DNA of 64,000 nucleotides. It comes from Macrotrachela quadricornifera. Lineage: Eukaryota; Rotifera; Eurotatoria; Philodinida; Philodinidae. The stretch is taken from positions 788,379 through 852,378 of the forward strand of contig JAJEKB010021076.1 in assembly GCA_022393335.1 (NCBI GenBank), written 5' to 3'. The notes under the pieces are model-generated. The model did no database searches. It saw only the letters and a program-made list of their open reading frames with translations, and was not told where the DNA came from. Below, in pieces: positions 37,331 through 48,800 of this stretch; the stretch's first letter is position 1, and every line of letters begins with the position of its first letter. The position numbers were made by a program, and so were the translations under genes.

Positions 37331-38149
37331 TTTGTGAAGTTCTGAAGAAGTGGAATTGATATCCCACAGAAACCAGTCAATAAACCGACAAAAACAAAAT
37401 TATCTTTTTATTTTTATTTCTTTTTCAAAAATTTTTTTATTATCTTGAGTAAGAGTATAGTGATCGGTTATATTTTGAAAAGAAAGAATAACCAACTACT
37501 CTTATATTATTTTGTAAAGAGCTAAGATATGTTTCAGAATCTCGAAAGCAGATGGCAAGAACAGATTTATTTTAACATGGAATAATGAAGTTAAAGTAAA
37601 TTGTATAAATGTGAAATAAAAGTGAATTATGAAATTTTTAAAAATTTTAGTATAAAAAAGATATCTTTTAAGAAGTGGATCGTGGAATTGTTCTTTCCAT
37701 AATATAAATTGCTTCATAGGCATTAATAGAGGATCCACGTCATTTTTGGAACCGCCGTACTCTACGTCCACGAGTCTATCAACGATCATGCTAGATATTG
37801 AAGCACTGGAGGAAATTCGAATTTTTGACTTTCCTCTCTCATCTTGTTCAGCATCATCGAAAATCGCTAAATCTAAATTTTTAGCTCATTTGTGGAAATC
37901 GACCAAAAATTAGCTTTACTATACTCTCAAGCACTCACAAATTGGCTTCAAAAAAAATTGTAAAAAATCACCCATATAAAGAAAACTTTTTCTGCTTATG
38001 AAAAACTCACAAAATTAGCTATCTATATACTAGCTTTTAATGGGCTTATCTAGTTTTATTTGGCAAATACTTTCAATGGACGTTCATTTTTTGATGAAAT
38101 ATATACGAAGGTTTTTCATTATATCGACTGTTATTCCCGTAAATAGATA

Positions 38150-40455
38150 TTACGATTTTTGTAATGATGATAATGTCTCTTGATAGAGTAAGAGATAAGG
38201 ATGTTTATCAGGTAGTTTTAATTGTGCTATTTCAATAGTTCGTTGAGCATGTTCAATAGCCATATTATATTGTTGTGTTGCTCTATAAACCTTCGCTATA
38301 TTATGATATATGACAGCTAAATCTGGATGATTTGAAGGTAATACTTTTGCACGAATATCCAATGCTTTTTTATAAAATGTTAATGGAATTGAGTATTGTT
38401 TCATTTGTCGATGAGTTTCACCCAAATGATTGTATGTCATAGCCAATTCTAAAGGATCACATGAAATATTTTCTTGAATTTCAAGTGCTTTTTGATGGAA
38501 TGAAATAGCTGTTGCATAATCTCCATTTAATCTATGTACATCACCAATATTAGTGTATCTAATGGCTAAATCTGGATGTTTATCAAGAGAAGATGCTTGA
38601 GTGATTTGAAGAGCCTTTTGGAAAAATGACAATGCTAATGGATAGTCTTTCATTGAACGATAGATTTTTCCTAGATTGCTATATCCAATACCGAAATATT
38701 CATCATTTGTCGGAAGATGATCTTGCCAAATTTTCATAGATTGTTTAATATTTGAAAATGCTTTCGAATATTCTCCTAAATATTCATATAAACATCCAAT
38801 ATTGTTGTAAGTATTAGCTAAACTTAGATGGTTTGAAGGAAGAGATTTTCGAGATATTTCAAGTGCTTTTTCATAGAATGATATTGATTTCGAATACTCT
38901 CCTAACTTTTTATAGGATAAGCCTATATTGTTGTTTGTAACTGCTAATTTAAGATGATTTAAAGATAAAGATTTATGATATATTTCAAGTGCTTTTTTAT
39001 ATAATGTAAGCGCTTTAGAGTATTCTCCCATCGTGTCGTAAATTGAGGCCATATTATTATAAGTTTCAGCTAGAGTTGGATGATCCGGATGAAGATATTT
39101 TTGTCGAAGTTGTAATGCTTTTTCAAAAGATGTAAGTGTCTTTGAATACTCTCCCATCTTATCATAAAGCGTACCGACATTATTGTAGTACAAAGCCAAA
39201 TCTGGATGATTTGGAGAGAGAGATTTTTGGTAGATATTAAATGATTTATTATATGATAAAAGTGCTTTTGAATATTCTCCCAGAATTTCATATATCGAAG
39301 CAATATGATTGTAGGAATTAGCTAAATGAGGATGATCGGGAGGAAGAGATTTTTGATAGATTTCAATGGATTTATTAAAGGATGAAAGCGCTTTCATGTA
39401 TTCTCCCATTTTACTATATAGGATGGCGATATTATGATGAGCGAGTGCCACGGTAGGATGAATTGAAGGAAGAGAATTTTCTCGAATTTTACGTGCTTTA
39501 GAATAGGATGAAAGTGCTTTAGAATAATCTCCTATTTTTTCGTACAAGGTTCCAATATTGTTATGAGCGGTAGCCCAATCAGGATGATTTAATGGTCGAG
39601 ATTGTTCGAAGATTTAAAATACTTTTTCATGATATAAAAGTGCTTTTGAATATTCTCCATTATTGTTCTAGACTGAGGCAATGCTAGTATAAGTAGCAGC
39701 CCAAGATGGATCATTTGAAGAAAGATAATGAAAATAAAATCTCCTTTTCAAAATCAGAAAAATAACTAACATGATCTAACGAGGCAAATGGAATAGAATC
39801 AATTTTTATTTCAAATCGAATTGCAGTCATATTAGGATCGGATGGTGTAGTTGATGAATACATCTCTGCTACATATTGATTAGTAGTTGTTGATAAAAAA
39901 TTCTTGAATGATAATAGACCACCTTTACTATTACGCAATTTCTCAAATTCACTATTGATCATTAATTGACCTCGATAGACGACAATTAACGGAATTCGAA
40001 TATCGGATAATTGAATACGTAATTGTTCGATTTGTCGATGAATATCGCATATGAAAAAAGCTGCTTTAATTACAATATCATTATCCATCGTTCGTAGAGC
40101 ATGATTGACCATTTTAAAAGTAAAACATTGTCGAGTATACCACCAAATAGCTAAATGATGATTATAATCTTGTTCGAATTCATCGATAATTTTCAATTGA
40201 GTTTTATTATTATGATATTTCTCTCGACACAATTGAATTAATCTTTCTTTTGCATGTTTATCATGTTCAATAGATAGTAAAATTTCTTTGAGTAATTGGG
40301 AATACATAAAAGATGATTCGAGTTGATTTAGATCTTGTTTTGAATAATCATTTAAAGAAATTATACTAATTCGAATCATATCATAATCACATTGTTTTAT
40401 ATCTTCTTTTAATAAATAACAAATTAATTCAATTTTAGGAAATATACCTCGAAAC
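38150..40455 (-). pseudogene. ART-TPR protein, broken gene
   Basis: This is the remains of a two-part protein: an arginine-type mono-ADP-ribosyltransferase followed by kinesin-light-chain-like tetratricopeptide repeats. The ART part (about 40455 down to 39711) carries Arg in VVYRGQ, STT in NFLSTTT and ExE in DFEKEILFS, so the R-S-E triad is intact. Upstream, an in-frame TGA near 40460 and a missing start suggest 5' loss. After the ExE the frame shifts and the linker I expect from related proteins is absent; the sequence goes straight into a TPR with two stops. From 39547 to 38150 an uninterrupted 465-residue frame has about eleven 42-residue TPRs with the recurrent GEYSKAL and HPDLA motifs. 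The TPR part could still be translated alone. Confidence 0.85.
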
Positions 40456-40689
40456 TTAATCGATCAGTAAATAATATGACAAAAACTCTGTATATTCTTT
40501 TCTATTAAATGTAATATATAATCGATGGTTAACGGTAATGGACACATACAATGCGATCATCGAAAGTAATAAAAGAAAAAGAAAAATATCAAAGTTTTAT
40601 GATTTCTTCCATTACGATGCATTATGAGTAGATCAGTCTTTTTTTCATGCACATCTGTTCCTTCTTACGAGAGAAGGAATGGGATTTTT

Positions 40690-41043
40690 GTTAGATATTT
40701 TCATTAATAGTCAATCTCGAAAAATCTAAGTTTTTCAAAAACTTTTTTCGTCTAGAGAACTTTGTAGAACTCGTTTTGCTGATCATTTTGGTAAAAGAAA
40801 ATCTTCAACTTTACTCAATGAATAATGCAGCTTGAATTAAAATACTGAAAACTTTCGACTGTTGGTGCCTGTTGTTGAGTAACAGTTGATATTTTAACTC
40901 AAGCTGCATTATTCATTGAGTAAAGTTGAAGATTTTTTTACCAAAATGATCAGCGAAACGAGCTCTACAAAGTTCTCTAGATGAAAAATTTAGATTTTTC
41001 GAGATTGATTATTAATGAAAATATTTATCAAAAATCCTATCCG
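40690..41043. mobile_element. Palindromic element, ~150-bp arms
   Basis: CTTCAACTTTACTCAATGAA (from 40804) pairs with its complement at about 40914-40934, and CGAAAAATCTAAGTTT with AAATTTAGATTTTTCG. The arms include the CAGCGAAACGAGCTCTACAA variant of a motif shared by other foldback elements. There is no ORF. The bases to 41679 hold no recognised gene. Confidence 0.65.
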
Positions 41044-41679
41044 CAGTCATTTTGTCATTGGTAGTTTTGGTTGCGATCAGGATTCAACAAGTTCTTGTCA
41101 TTATACTATAGACGAATAAAATATATAAGATATTTATCGTAAATGTACTATTTTCATTTTCACTTCATTCTAGATTGAGAACTGATGCAGTTAAACTTTT
41201 TATTTGAGATAAAGAATAATTACTGAAAAAAAGACGAGAAATATCTCTAGTAGTGACATTGTTTGTTTAACGTTTTTTTCCGATATTGATTAAAAAGACA
41301 AAATGTTTTCGAAATTTTGAACTATTTCAAACTGATTATTATGAAGATTCGATTTTATATTTCCATTTTGAAAGATTGAATATGTATTATCATCTAATAG
41401 ATGATAAAATAATGATTATTTTCGATATTCTACTCAACAAATATGAATAATAACAATATATTAAAGATTAGTTTTCTTAATTAATTAAATAAAACGAGAC
41501 AATTAACAATCTTAGATAAAAAAGAACAAAATTCCTAACTGATAAAACTTTCTCATAGGTTGAAAGAAAAATAAAAGTGACGTCAATAGAATGTTTTATT
41601 TCAAAGTTTCATCATGTTTGATAAGAGTTTTAATATAAATGTAAATATTATTTTAACTTATTCTCTAACATAATCAATA

Positions 41680-42264
41680 ATGATGAAAATGTTGCTTATA
41701 ATCTTAGTTTGTTTTCTATTCCCAATGATGATTAATAGTCGTTGTACGTATGGTTGTTATTGTTCAAATGATGATTATTGCGAATATTATTGTGATCGAA
41801 ATAATATTTGTCAAAATTCTATTCCATTATGGGAAAAATGTTCAGGTTATTTAATTCATCGTCGAGAATGTGGAACTGTTTCATATTGTGATCCATATTC
41901 AAATTATACTTGTCAATTACAAAAAAATTATGGTCAATTATGTAAATATGATTATTCATGTTTATCTGGAAATTGTGATTATAAAACAAATAGATGTCAA
42001 TTAAGAACTATATTTGATATATATCCAATTGTTATTCCAATAGGTGTTATTTTCTTTAGTGTTATTATAGTTGTGATTATTATTGTTGCTGTACGTCGAA
42101 GAAGAATTCATGCATTAACAATGTATCAAAATCCTTATGTTGTTTTACCATCAACCACTCCATGTTTATATCAAAATTCTTATATGGTTGGAGTTGGAGA
42201 AATTCCACCAGCAGCTTATTCAGGTGTTGTAACAACACCTAAATCGTATCAAAATTCATCTTAA
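41680..42264 (+). CDS. Cys-rich type I membrane protein, unknown
   Basis: Single-exon frame of 194 residues. It starts with a signal peptide (MKMLLIILVCFLFPMM, cleavage near the Cys-containing SRCTYGC). The ectodomain of about 90 residues has roughly 18 cysteines spaced as small EGF-like or knottin-like units (YGCYCSNDDYCEYYC, SCLSGNCDYKTNRC). A transmembrane helix (about 112-138) is followed by a basic stop-transfer RRRR and a short Tyr/Pro-rich tail in which YQN recurs. It may be a cell-surface receptor or secreted-domain precursor. I do not recognise the family. The TATA-rich upstream DNA has no clear promoter motif. Confidence 0.75.
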   Translation: MMKMLLIILVCFLFPMMINSRCTYGCYCSNDDYCEYYCDRNNICQNSIPLWEKCSGYLIHRRECGTVSYCDPYSNYTCQLQKNYGQLCKYDYSCLSGNCDYKTNRCQLRTIFDIYPIVIPIGVIFFSVIIVVIIIVAVRRRRIHALTMYQNPYVVLPSTTPCLYQNSYMVGVGEIPPAAYSGVVTTPKSYQNSS

Positions 42265-42879
42265 TCGGTTTCTTTTTAACATGAAGACAGAAGAGAAGAA
42301 TTTTATTTAATTTAATCTTTGAAAAATACAATAAAATTGTATCGTCATAGATGATTTTTTAAATATTTTATAATTGATATTTAATGTGTACATAATATCG
42401 TTTTTTATTAGCGCTAAGTTCACCTATGGGATGCTAACAGCCGTTAACTACAGAAAATTTCTTATTTTTATTGCACAGTAAACAAAGAAATAGAAGCATA
42501 TGACAGATATTTTTATGTGTGGAGATAAGAGTATATTCTATAAGACATGTTCGAGAGAGATGTCAACTCTTGTCTTAGATTTTTCTATTAATGTTGGAAG
42601 TTTTAATGATTTGTGCAGATCGTTGGTTGATAACCTGTAAATGCAAAATATTAATCTAATGCATCGACTGTAGAATGAATTGATCTTGTTTTTATTATAA
42701 GTTGAGAGAATATAGAAAATAGTACTTTAAGTATAAAGATGGGACCATGTGTATGTTATGAAGAAACGTGTTTTTAATGTGAAAAATGTTGGAAAAGTAT
42801 GGTAAATATGTTTTAGAATGACATAGAAGTTTCTTAACTTGATTATTTGAGTATCTCAGTTTTACTTTTATTGACAAGT

Positions 42880-43400
42880 TTTATGATTTTCATTGGCATA
42901 TTTCTCAAAATGTAACATATAGTCGTCAACGTAGAGATGAACTTCCTTTGAACATAAGAAAGGATTGATTTTGATAAGTTTCCGTGAAGTAATTCATGAT
43001 CTAGAATAAGTAAGAAAAGGGATATTGAAGTTGATGTAGCTTTAAGATTAGTCCTTGGTGCTAAAGCATGTCAAAAGCTTGAAGAAAATTCACATATACT
43101 ACCACTGAGAATGAGTTGTGTCTGAATGATTGCGTCAGTTTGTCTGTTAAATGATTTACACGTGTTAACGTTGATACATGACGTCTCAAGTGAGATAGGA
43201 CGAAGTTGGTTAGTTGGAAGAGCAGAATCGTCCATTTTGTTGAGACATATCGTTCTTGCTTGTTTCCATTTTCTGATCCAACAGGCATTTTTAAACATTT
43301 CGTTGTATGGAGTATATATCTGATACATTATAGAAACAGCATAATACGAGAACACTTTAGAAATTCGACCAGAACAATCAACATCATCTCTTGACGTTAG
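42880..43400 (-). pseudogene. LINE reverse-transcriptase fragment
   Basis: The minus strand reads, in two frames, WKQARTICLNKMDDSALPTN followed by QLRPISL, then further on VVVYVNFLQAFDML. These correspond to RT motifs 1-2 (xLRPISL) and motif A (the Asp before the DxxxAFD pattern is replaced by Asn) of non-LTR retrotransposons. No YADD box can be recovered. The bases 43400-43800 contain a short hairpin near 43565-43590 but no gene. Confidence 0.7.
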
Positions 43401-43803
43401 GATCGACCGTATATCAATCGACTCAGAATAAAGAAAAAAATATTTAATTTATTTTTTAATTTAAAAGAAAAACTTACTGTTTGATTGAAATGTTCCAATT
43501 GATCTAAACTAAGCAAAAAAAATTTTAATTAAAAAAAATGACTAGTGAATTTAGATATTCTAACTGGCCTAAAATAAAGTTATTTTAGGTCAATTGGAAT
43601 ATAGACATTTTTTCAACTTTTGCTTCATATACATGGTCAAAATTACTGTAGAATAGGAGAAAATTAGATGTTTTCAATTCATCAGTTTCATCAAATCTGA
43701 CAGCATCTGATGGAATAAGTTCCACCTGGGTAGTTTTTTCTTTGAAAAAGTACGAAAAGTTTAAGTACAAATACGTTCCCAATAGCTCTGACTGAAAGTT
43801 ATT

Positions 43804-44661
43804 TTGACATGTAGAAGACAAAAAGCTTCATTTTTCAGTAAGTTCTATATTTGGTATATGTTTCCTTATTTTTCTTTAGGTGACCAGTTCACAGCACGAA
43901 TAACAGCGATTATCGACGAATTTCAGACGCGCACAAAACGTAATATTATGTTGATGGGGTTACTGCAGAGTACATCAATAATGGCTAGTGGAATAGAGAG
44001 TGGAATACAACAGCAAATATTTCAAGTAAATGGGTCTTGGAAGATTCGATATTATTCACCAGCACCTTCCACTCTTAACGAGTGTGCATGTAGCGTGGCA
44101 TATGACTGTCTTGACCCCATGTGGTCTGGAGGTCAGTTTACATGCGAACTCGGTTATAATTGCAGACGAGGAACTGTTTTATGGAGTATACCAGGCATAG
44201 TCAAGTCTTGCATATTTCTAGAAAAGATCTTGTCATCTGATCTACGATGTTTCTTCAATCAGACTTGTATCAATATGATACTTTCTATGTACAATGTTGA
44301 TCTACCGACACGATCTCCATTGCCTGCAGCTACATTAGCTATCACTGCAATGAAAAGCTCTGTTCCATCGCGATATTTACCCAACGACACTATATCAGTT
44401 ATGGTATCGAACCTTATGATTGAAGAATGGCAATTCAACATCAATTATGATGGTTATTATGCTGCTTGTGCACCTGCTAGTTGTACTTATACAATATCAC
44501 GACGACTAGATATTATCTATATAGTCACCACTATTGTTGGTTTATTTGGAGGTTTTTCTCTGAGTCTTAAAATAATCATTCCAATTGTAGCACAACTTAT
44601 TTATTGGATATTCATTACTTGTCGAGAGCGACAACTTGTGGAAAATAGAGGTAAAATCTAG
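43804..44661 (+). CDS. Two-TM bdelloid family protein, 5' end missing
   Basis: C-terminal part of a membrane protein whose family I associate with bdelloids. A 42-bp GT-AG intron (43838-43879) splits it in phase 1; because 42 is a multiple of three, read-through is also open. The ectodomain has paired Cys (NECACSVAYDCLDP, RCFFNQTC) and ends in YYAACAPASCTYTISRR, directly before a TM helix (YIVTTIVGLFGGFSLSLKII). By comparison with the paralogue at 45927-48216 it lacks the N-terminal TM and first Cys block, so it is truncated or has unseen 5' exons. The Cys-then-TM layout with a glycine-rich helix is distantly reminiscent of DEG/ENaC channels, but that is speculation. Confidence 0.65.
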   Translation: MTCRRQKASFFSKFYIWYMFPYFSLGDQFTARITAIIDEFQTRTKRNIMLMGLLQSTSIMASGIESGIQQQIFQVNGSWKIRYYSPAPSTLNECACSVAYDCLDPMWSGGQFTCELGYNCRRGTVLWSIPGIVKSCIFLEKILSSDLRCFFNQTCINMILSMYNVDLPTRSPLPAATLAITAMKSSVPSRYLPNDTISVMVSNLMIEEWQFNINYDGYYAACAPASCTYTISRRLDIIYIVTTIVGLFGGFSLSLKIIIPIVAQLIYWIFITCRERQLVENRGKI

Positions 44662-44888
44662 TATAGTTTATCCTTAACAATAATACCTTCATGAATTTTC
44701 CTTTCTTCTTTATTCAATTAGATGAACTTTGAATTTACAGTGTATGTGTGTGTCACTTGAGGTTTTTTTCACTCGTTTATTTGACTTAAGACTATTGTAT
44801 TTTGTTTTTCTTTTGGTAATGGACAGGTATCGAGAAAGTACATATTTCAAAACAATATATAATAATGATCAAAATAAAGTATATACTC

Positions 44889-44962
44889 ACTACCCAAGCA
44901 GGCAAAAATTTTCATAAACGTGTTTAAACGCGTTTATGAAAATTTTTGTCTGCCTGGGTAGT
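44889..44962. repeat. 74-bp near-perfect hairpin
   Basis: ACTACCCAAGCAGGCAAAAA and AATTTTCATAAACG are followed by a TGTTTAAACG centre and then the complement, ending GCCTGGGTAGT. Only a few bases mismatch. It may be a miniature foldback element; the CTACCCAGG terminus recurs at about 54001. The surrounding 44662-45926 has no supported gene. Confidence 0.65.
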
Positions 44963-45926
44963 TGTTCGGTCTAGTATTTTATCAAGGATGTATATATTGA
45001 CGACTATTTACACAAAAAACACATGTATTCCTAATATAAATATAATAGCAAACAATTACTGATTATGAAATTTATTTTGATTATTGTGATATATTGTTTT
45101 ACAAAATTTTTGGACAGATGAAGATTTTTCATTGAACTCAATTTGTTATTTATGATTAGTATAGCATACGATATAGTGAAGCTTATACTTACTTCCTATA
45201 TATTAATTATCGAAAGAAAAACAAATTGTAATATTCTTTACCAAGAATTCATTTGATATACATTGTATTGAAATCAGTGTTTTATGAAGAGTGGTGCCCG
45301 GGAGAGGCGTGTTCCACCGAAAATAAAGTTCACTCCCTTGAAACTTGTGATCATTACACTACGAACAGATGGCTGGTCCTCCTGAAAATGATTTTTCGTT
45401 CCCTCGGAATTTTAATTCGTCTCTTTGGAGACAAAAATCTAAATATAACACAGATTGAAACCATCTATTTTCATCTGTGTATGCCATTTATTCTAAAATT
45501 GAGTACAATATGGGAAACAAACTATACTTTAAAAACGAACGAACAAATAATTTAAAACTTATTGTATAAATTTAACAAGATATTTTCAGTGTAACTCCTA
45601 CAAGTAAATATTATAAACATGATATAAATATTTCAATCATGAATATAAACAATGATGGATCTAAAATATCTCGATATATCTCTCAGAATCTGTGAGGAAC
45701 GTTGAATCAGATGATGTTTTTATTTCTCTCTATAGAATTTCTTCAACATTCCAACTAACAATCGCATGTCGCAGAAAAATAATTTTAGATATCAATCTAA
45801 AAAAAAATAAGAATTACCAGTTCTTATGATGAATATTTAAAGTCATCGTTATTTATTCTTTATAATATGATTTTCAATATATTCTTTCCTCTTTTAGGTC
45901 ATTCTACTCAATTTAATCTCATATAG

Positions 45927-48216
45927 GTCAATATAAAGCAATTCTGGTCTAAAATAAATCTCTTCAAGCAGGAAAGCACGACCATTGAAACATCAAATAG
46001 ACTGAAAATAGCTCTTGTAGCGAGTCGTATTTATCTTCTAGTTCTCATTTTTTCTGTGGTCGTTCTTGCACTTTTTAATGGCTTTAAACAAGTGATAAAT
46101 CCTGTCTCGATACAAATATCTTCGATCAGTATGTTCGAAGAGCTGCATGCCATATACTCATCCAGTTTGTCATGTCCATGCCAAAATATCTCTATACGAT
46201 ATAGTACCTTTATTTCTGTGCTACCGACTTATCATCAAGTATGTCATATGATGAAATTAACATGAATTCAATCGTCTTTGAAAACATGAATTTCACACAT
46301 CATATTTCTTAGGATAAACATATTCAGCTAAACAATATCAAAAAGTTGTCTGTGTGAGTGTGGAAAGAGAAAAATCTTAGGAGTTAATCAGATTTGAATT
46401 TCGAACTGATTAAACATCTAATTCTTCTTAAGTTTCTCGAATTTATTTTTCAAAGTATCTCAAATTCTGAATTTATGTCTGCATCTGTCTTGTTAATAGT
46501 TGAATATTTGTCTACTCATTTTTAATGTTATCAAGCCAAAATCCAGTATATCTCATATATGTAAAAGTTGAAAGTTGAATTCAACTATTCCTTCAACTAT
46601 TCAACTTTTCAACTTTGAGGATGGAGGACCTAGATGACAGTGAGGGCGAAACCCCTGAAGGCAGAGCCCCAGATGAGGGTGTGGGCGAAACCCCTGAAGG
46701 CAGAGCTCCAGATGAGGGTGTGGGCGAAACCCCTGAAGGCAGAGCACCTGATGTGGGTGTGGGCGAAACCGTGAAGGCAGAGCAACAATCTTGAGGATGA
46801 TGGTGCAACCCCTTGGGGCAGAGCTCGGGTTGAGGGCGGAACAGATGAACACAGAGCACTATATGTGGGTGAAGTCGCTATTCGTCAAGAAGGAGACCAG
46901 ATGAAGATTGGGGCGAATTCTTGGAGTACAGGTCATTAAACAATAGTGGAGGCGAATGGTTTTTAGGAAGGGAGCAGGTGTGCGTAATGGCGGAAGTCTC
47001 GTGTATACGGATTTATTTTGAGTAGTTGAAAAGTTGAATAGTTGAATTCAACTTTCAACTTTTACATTACTGGTATATCTTTAATATTTAATTTTAAACA
47101 GTTGAAATACACACTAATTCTTCTTCACAGTTATATAGGCACTACACTATTTTGATAACTGTGTTTCTTAAATATCTTTTGAATTTCTAATATATTTGTC
47201 TTTTTACTTGTTAGGTATGTTCGAGTGATTTTATCGAAACAAATTGGATAACTTCATTGTATGGATATGGACCCATGGCAAACAGTTATTTACAACTTGA
47301 TCGACCCTTACTCAGCAAACATCATCAAGTGTTGGGAAAGTTGTGTGCAGATTCAAAGCTGTTTGTAGATGATGCAATATCTACTTTTAATAAATCAGTA
47401 TTAATTACTGCTTCAGTATTATCTCGATCTGCTTTCGAACATCAGACAAAAGAAATCATCGCTGGCTTCATCGACCGAACACCTAAATATTCTCGACGTA
47501 TACTCTTTTTTATAATTGAACTATTACGCAATACTTTACCACCAACAGCATTTAATACTGATTGGCAGCTGGAGTTTACCGATTGGACACGAACCTTTCT
47601 ACTTCAAAGTTTGCCACGTATGTATTCCAATGGTACATGTAATTGTGTTACTTCAAGCACATGTCAAGAATCAATGCGGATTGGTCCATCCGATCTTGTG
47701 TTTCCTGGTCTTGTTGTTGGTTGTTGGCCTATTGATGGATTACGCATGTCAACACTTGAATGTTTTTATTCATCAACTTGTATCGAATCAATTATAAATT
47801 TCTTAAATTATTATACACAAATGGATGGATCACCACCAGTTGATTTTATTCTACCTACAGTCCCAACATTAATTGTTACTCCTCTTAATAGTTCTATACC
47901 ATCACGTTTTCCATCTAATATGACAATCGGAAAAATTCTCGACAAACTATTTATTGAGCAATGGTCCACTAAAAGTATTTATGAAAACTATTTTTCTGCT
48001 TGTGCACCGAGTGTATGTCGATATGAGTATCTTTCACGTAACAGTATTGCATATGTGACAACATTAATTCTGTCTCTATATGGTGGACTTACAATTGCAC
48101 TGCGATTCATTGTCTGGAACGGGTCACGAATTTCTTACAAAATCAAAGGCCGATTTAGTAATCGTAATACTATAGTGCAACCGTTTAATAGTGACAATAT
48201 AGAAGGCAAATATTAA
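45927..48216 (+). CDS. Two-TM bdelloid family protein
   Basis: Paralogue of the gene at 43804. Exon 45927-46238 contains the first TM (RIYLLVLIFSVVVLALFNG) and LSCPCQNISIRYSTFI. Exon 47215-48216 (beginning VCSSDFIETNW) contains the rest of the ectodomain (CNCVTSSTCQES, LECFYSSTC), the YFSACAPSVCRYEYLSR block, the second TM (AYVTTLILSLYGGLTIALRF) and a basic cytoplasmic tail. The exons join in phase 0, giving about 437 residues. The first exon follows an AG acceptor, so at least one 5' exon with the start is not located. The N- and C-termini are probably cytoplasmic with a Cys-rich extracellular loop. The 976-bp intron holds a transposon. Confidence 0.75.
46566..47070. mobile_element. TIR element inside intron, with minisatellite
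   Basis: AGTTGAAAGTTGAATTCAAC near 46567 is matched by the inverted copy GAATTCAACTTTCAACTTTT near 47043. The inner TTCAACTATTCAACTTTTCA is matched near 47028. Between them lies a 39-bp minisatellite. It is GC-richer than the flanking intron. Confidence 0.65.
46640..46795. repeat. 39-bp minisatellite, four copies
   Basis: Units of 39 bases with GTGGGCGAAACCCCTGAAGG and CAGAGC-CCAGATGAGG start near 46646, 46685, 46724 and 46763; the last has a 2-base deletion. Because 39 is a multiple of 3, open frames arise on both strands, but I see no reason to call a protein. Confidence 0.85.
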
Positions 48217-48800
48217 TAGTGTATTGGCCTAACTATTATTTTGAAATCAAATATATCGAATTCAAATGAAAATAAATGAATATCTTTAATCATTGCCATC
48301 AGAACTTATCATTATAATTAATCTCATTATATTCTCTGCTTTTGTGTAATTTAAATATCTATATCTATTTTTATTACGTATATTTACGTAAAAAATAAAT
48401 AAACTATAGAATAAATTCTCAATCAATTTTATCAAATAAAGTTACATTATATAGGACTAATTGGTGGATTTGTTTGCTTACAGTTAGTTTAATTGAAATA
48501 ATTATATTATTATCCACTGTTGAAGGTGACGAAGATACTCATTAAATGGTTGTTCATCGATTTATTCATATTGTTAATAATGGAGATGCGAATAGTGATT
48601 GTTTGAAATAAAAATTGTATGAAACCACAATTAAGATAAAATGATGTATGGATTTTTCTTATTTGAATTGAAATATTTATCATTTGAATCAGGTTGACAA
48701 TGATTATGTTTATTTATGTTCGAATCACCTTACAATTCTTTAGTTGAATACTCATTTAATGCATCTGCAAATAAAAATAAAAATTTTTAGATGTCATTTT

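Noticed and set aside
45253..45555. 100-codon plus-strand frame between the two paralogues
   Set aside because: It matches neither family nor any domain I know, and its start is not an ATG with supporting context.
46593..46859. Minus-strand frames of more than 80 codons with Pro/Ser-rich repeats
   Set aside because: They arise from the 39-bp minisatellite, whose period is a multiple of three and leaves several frames open; there is no start context and no conservation signal.
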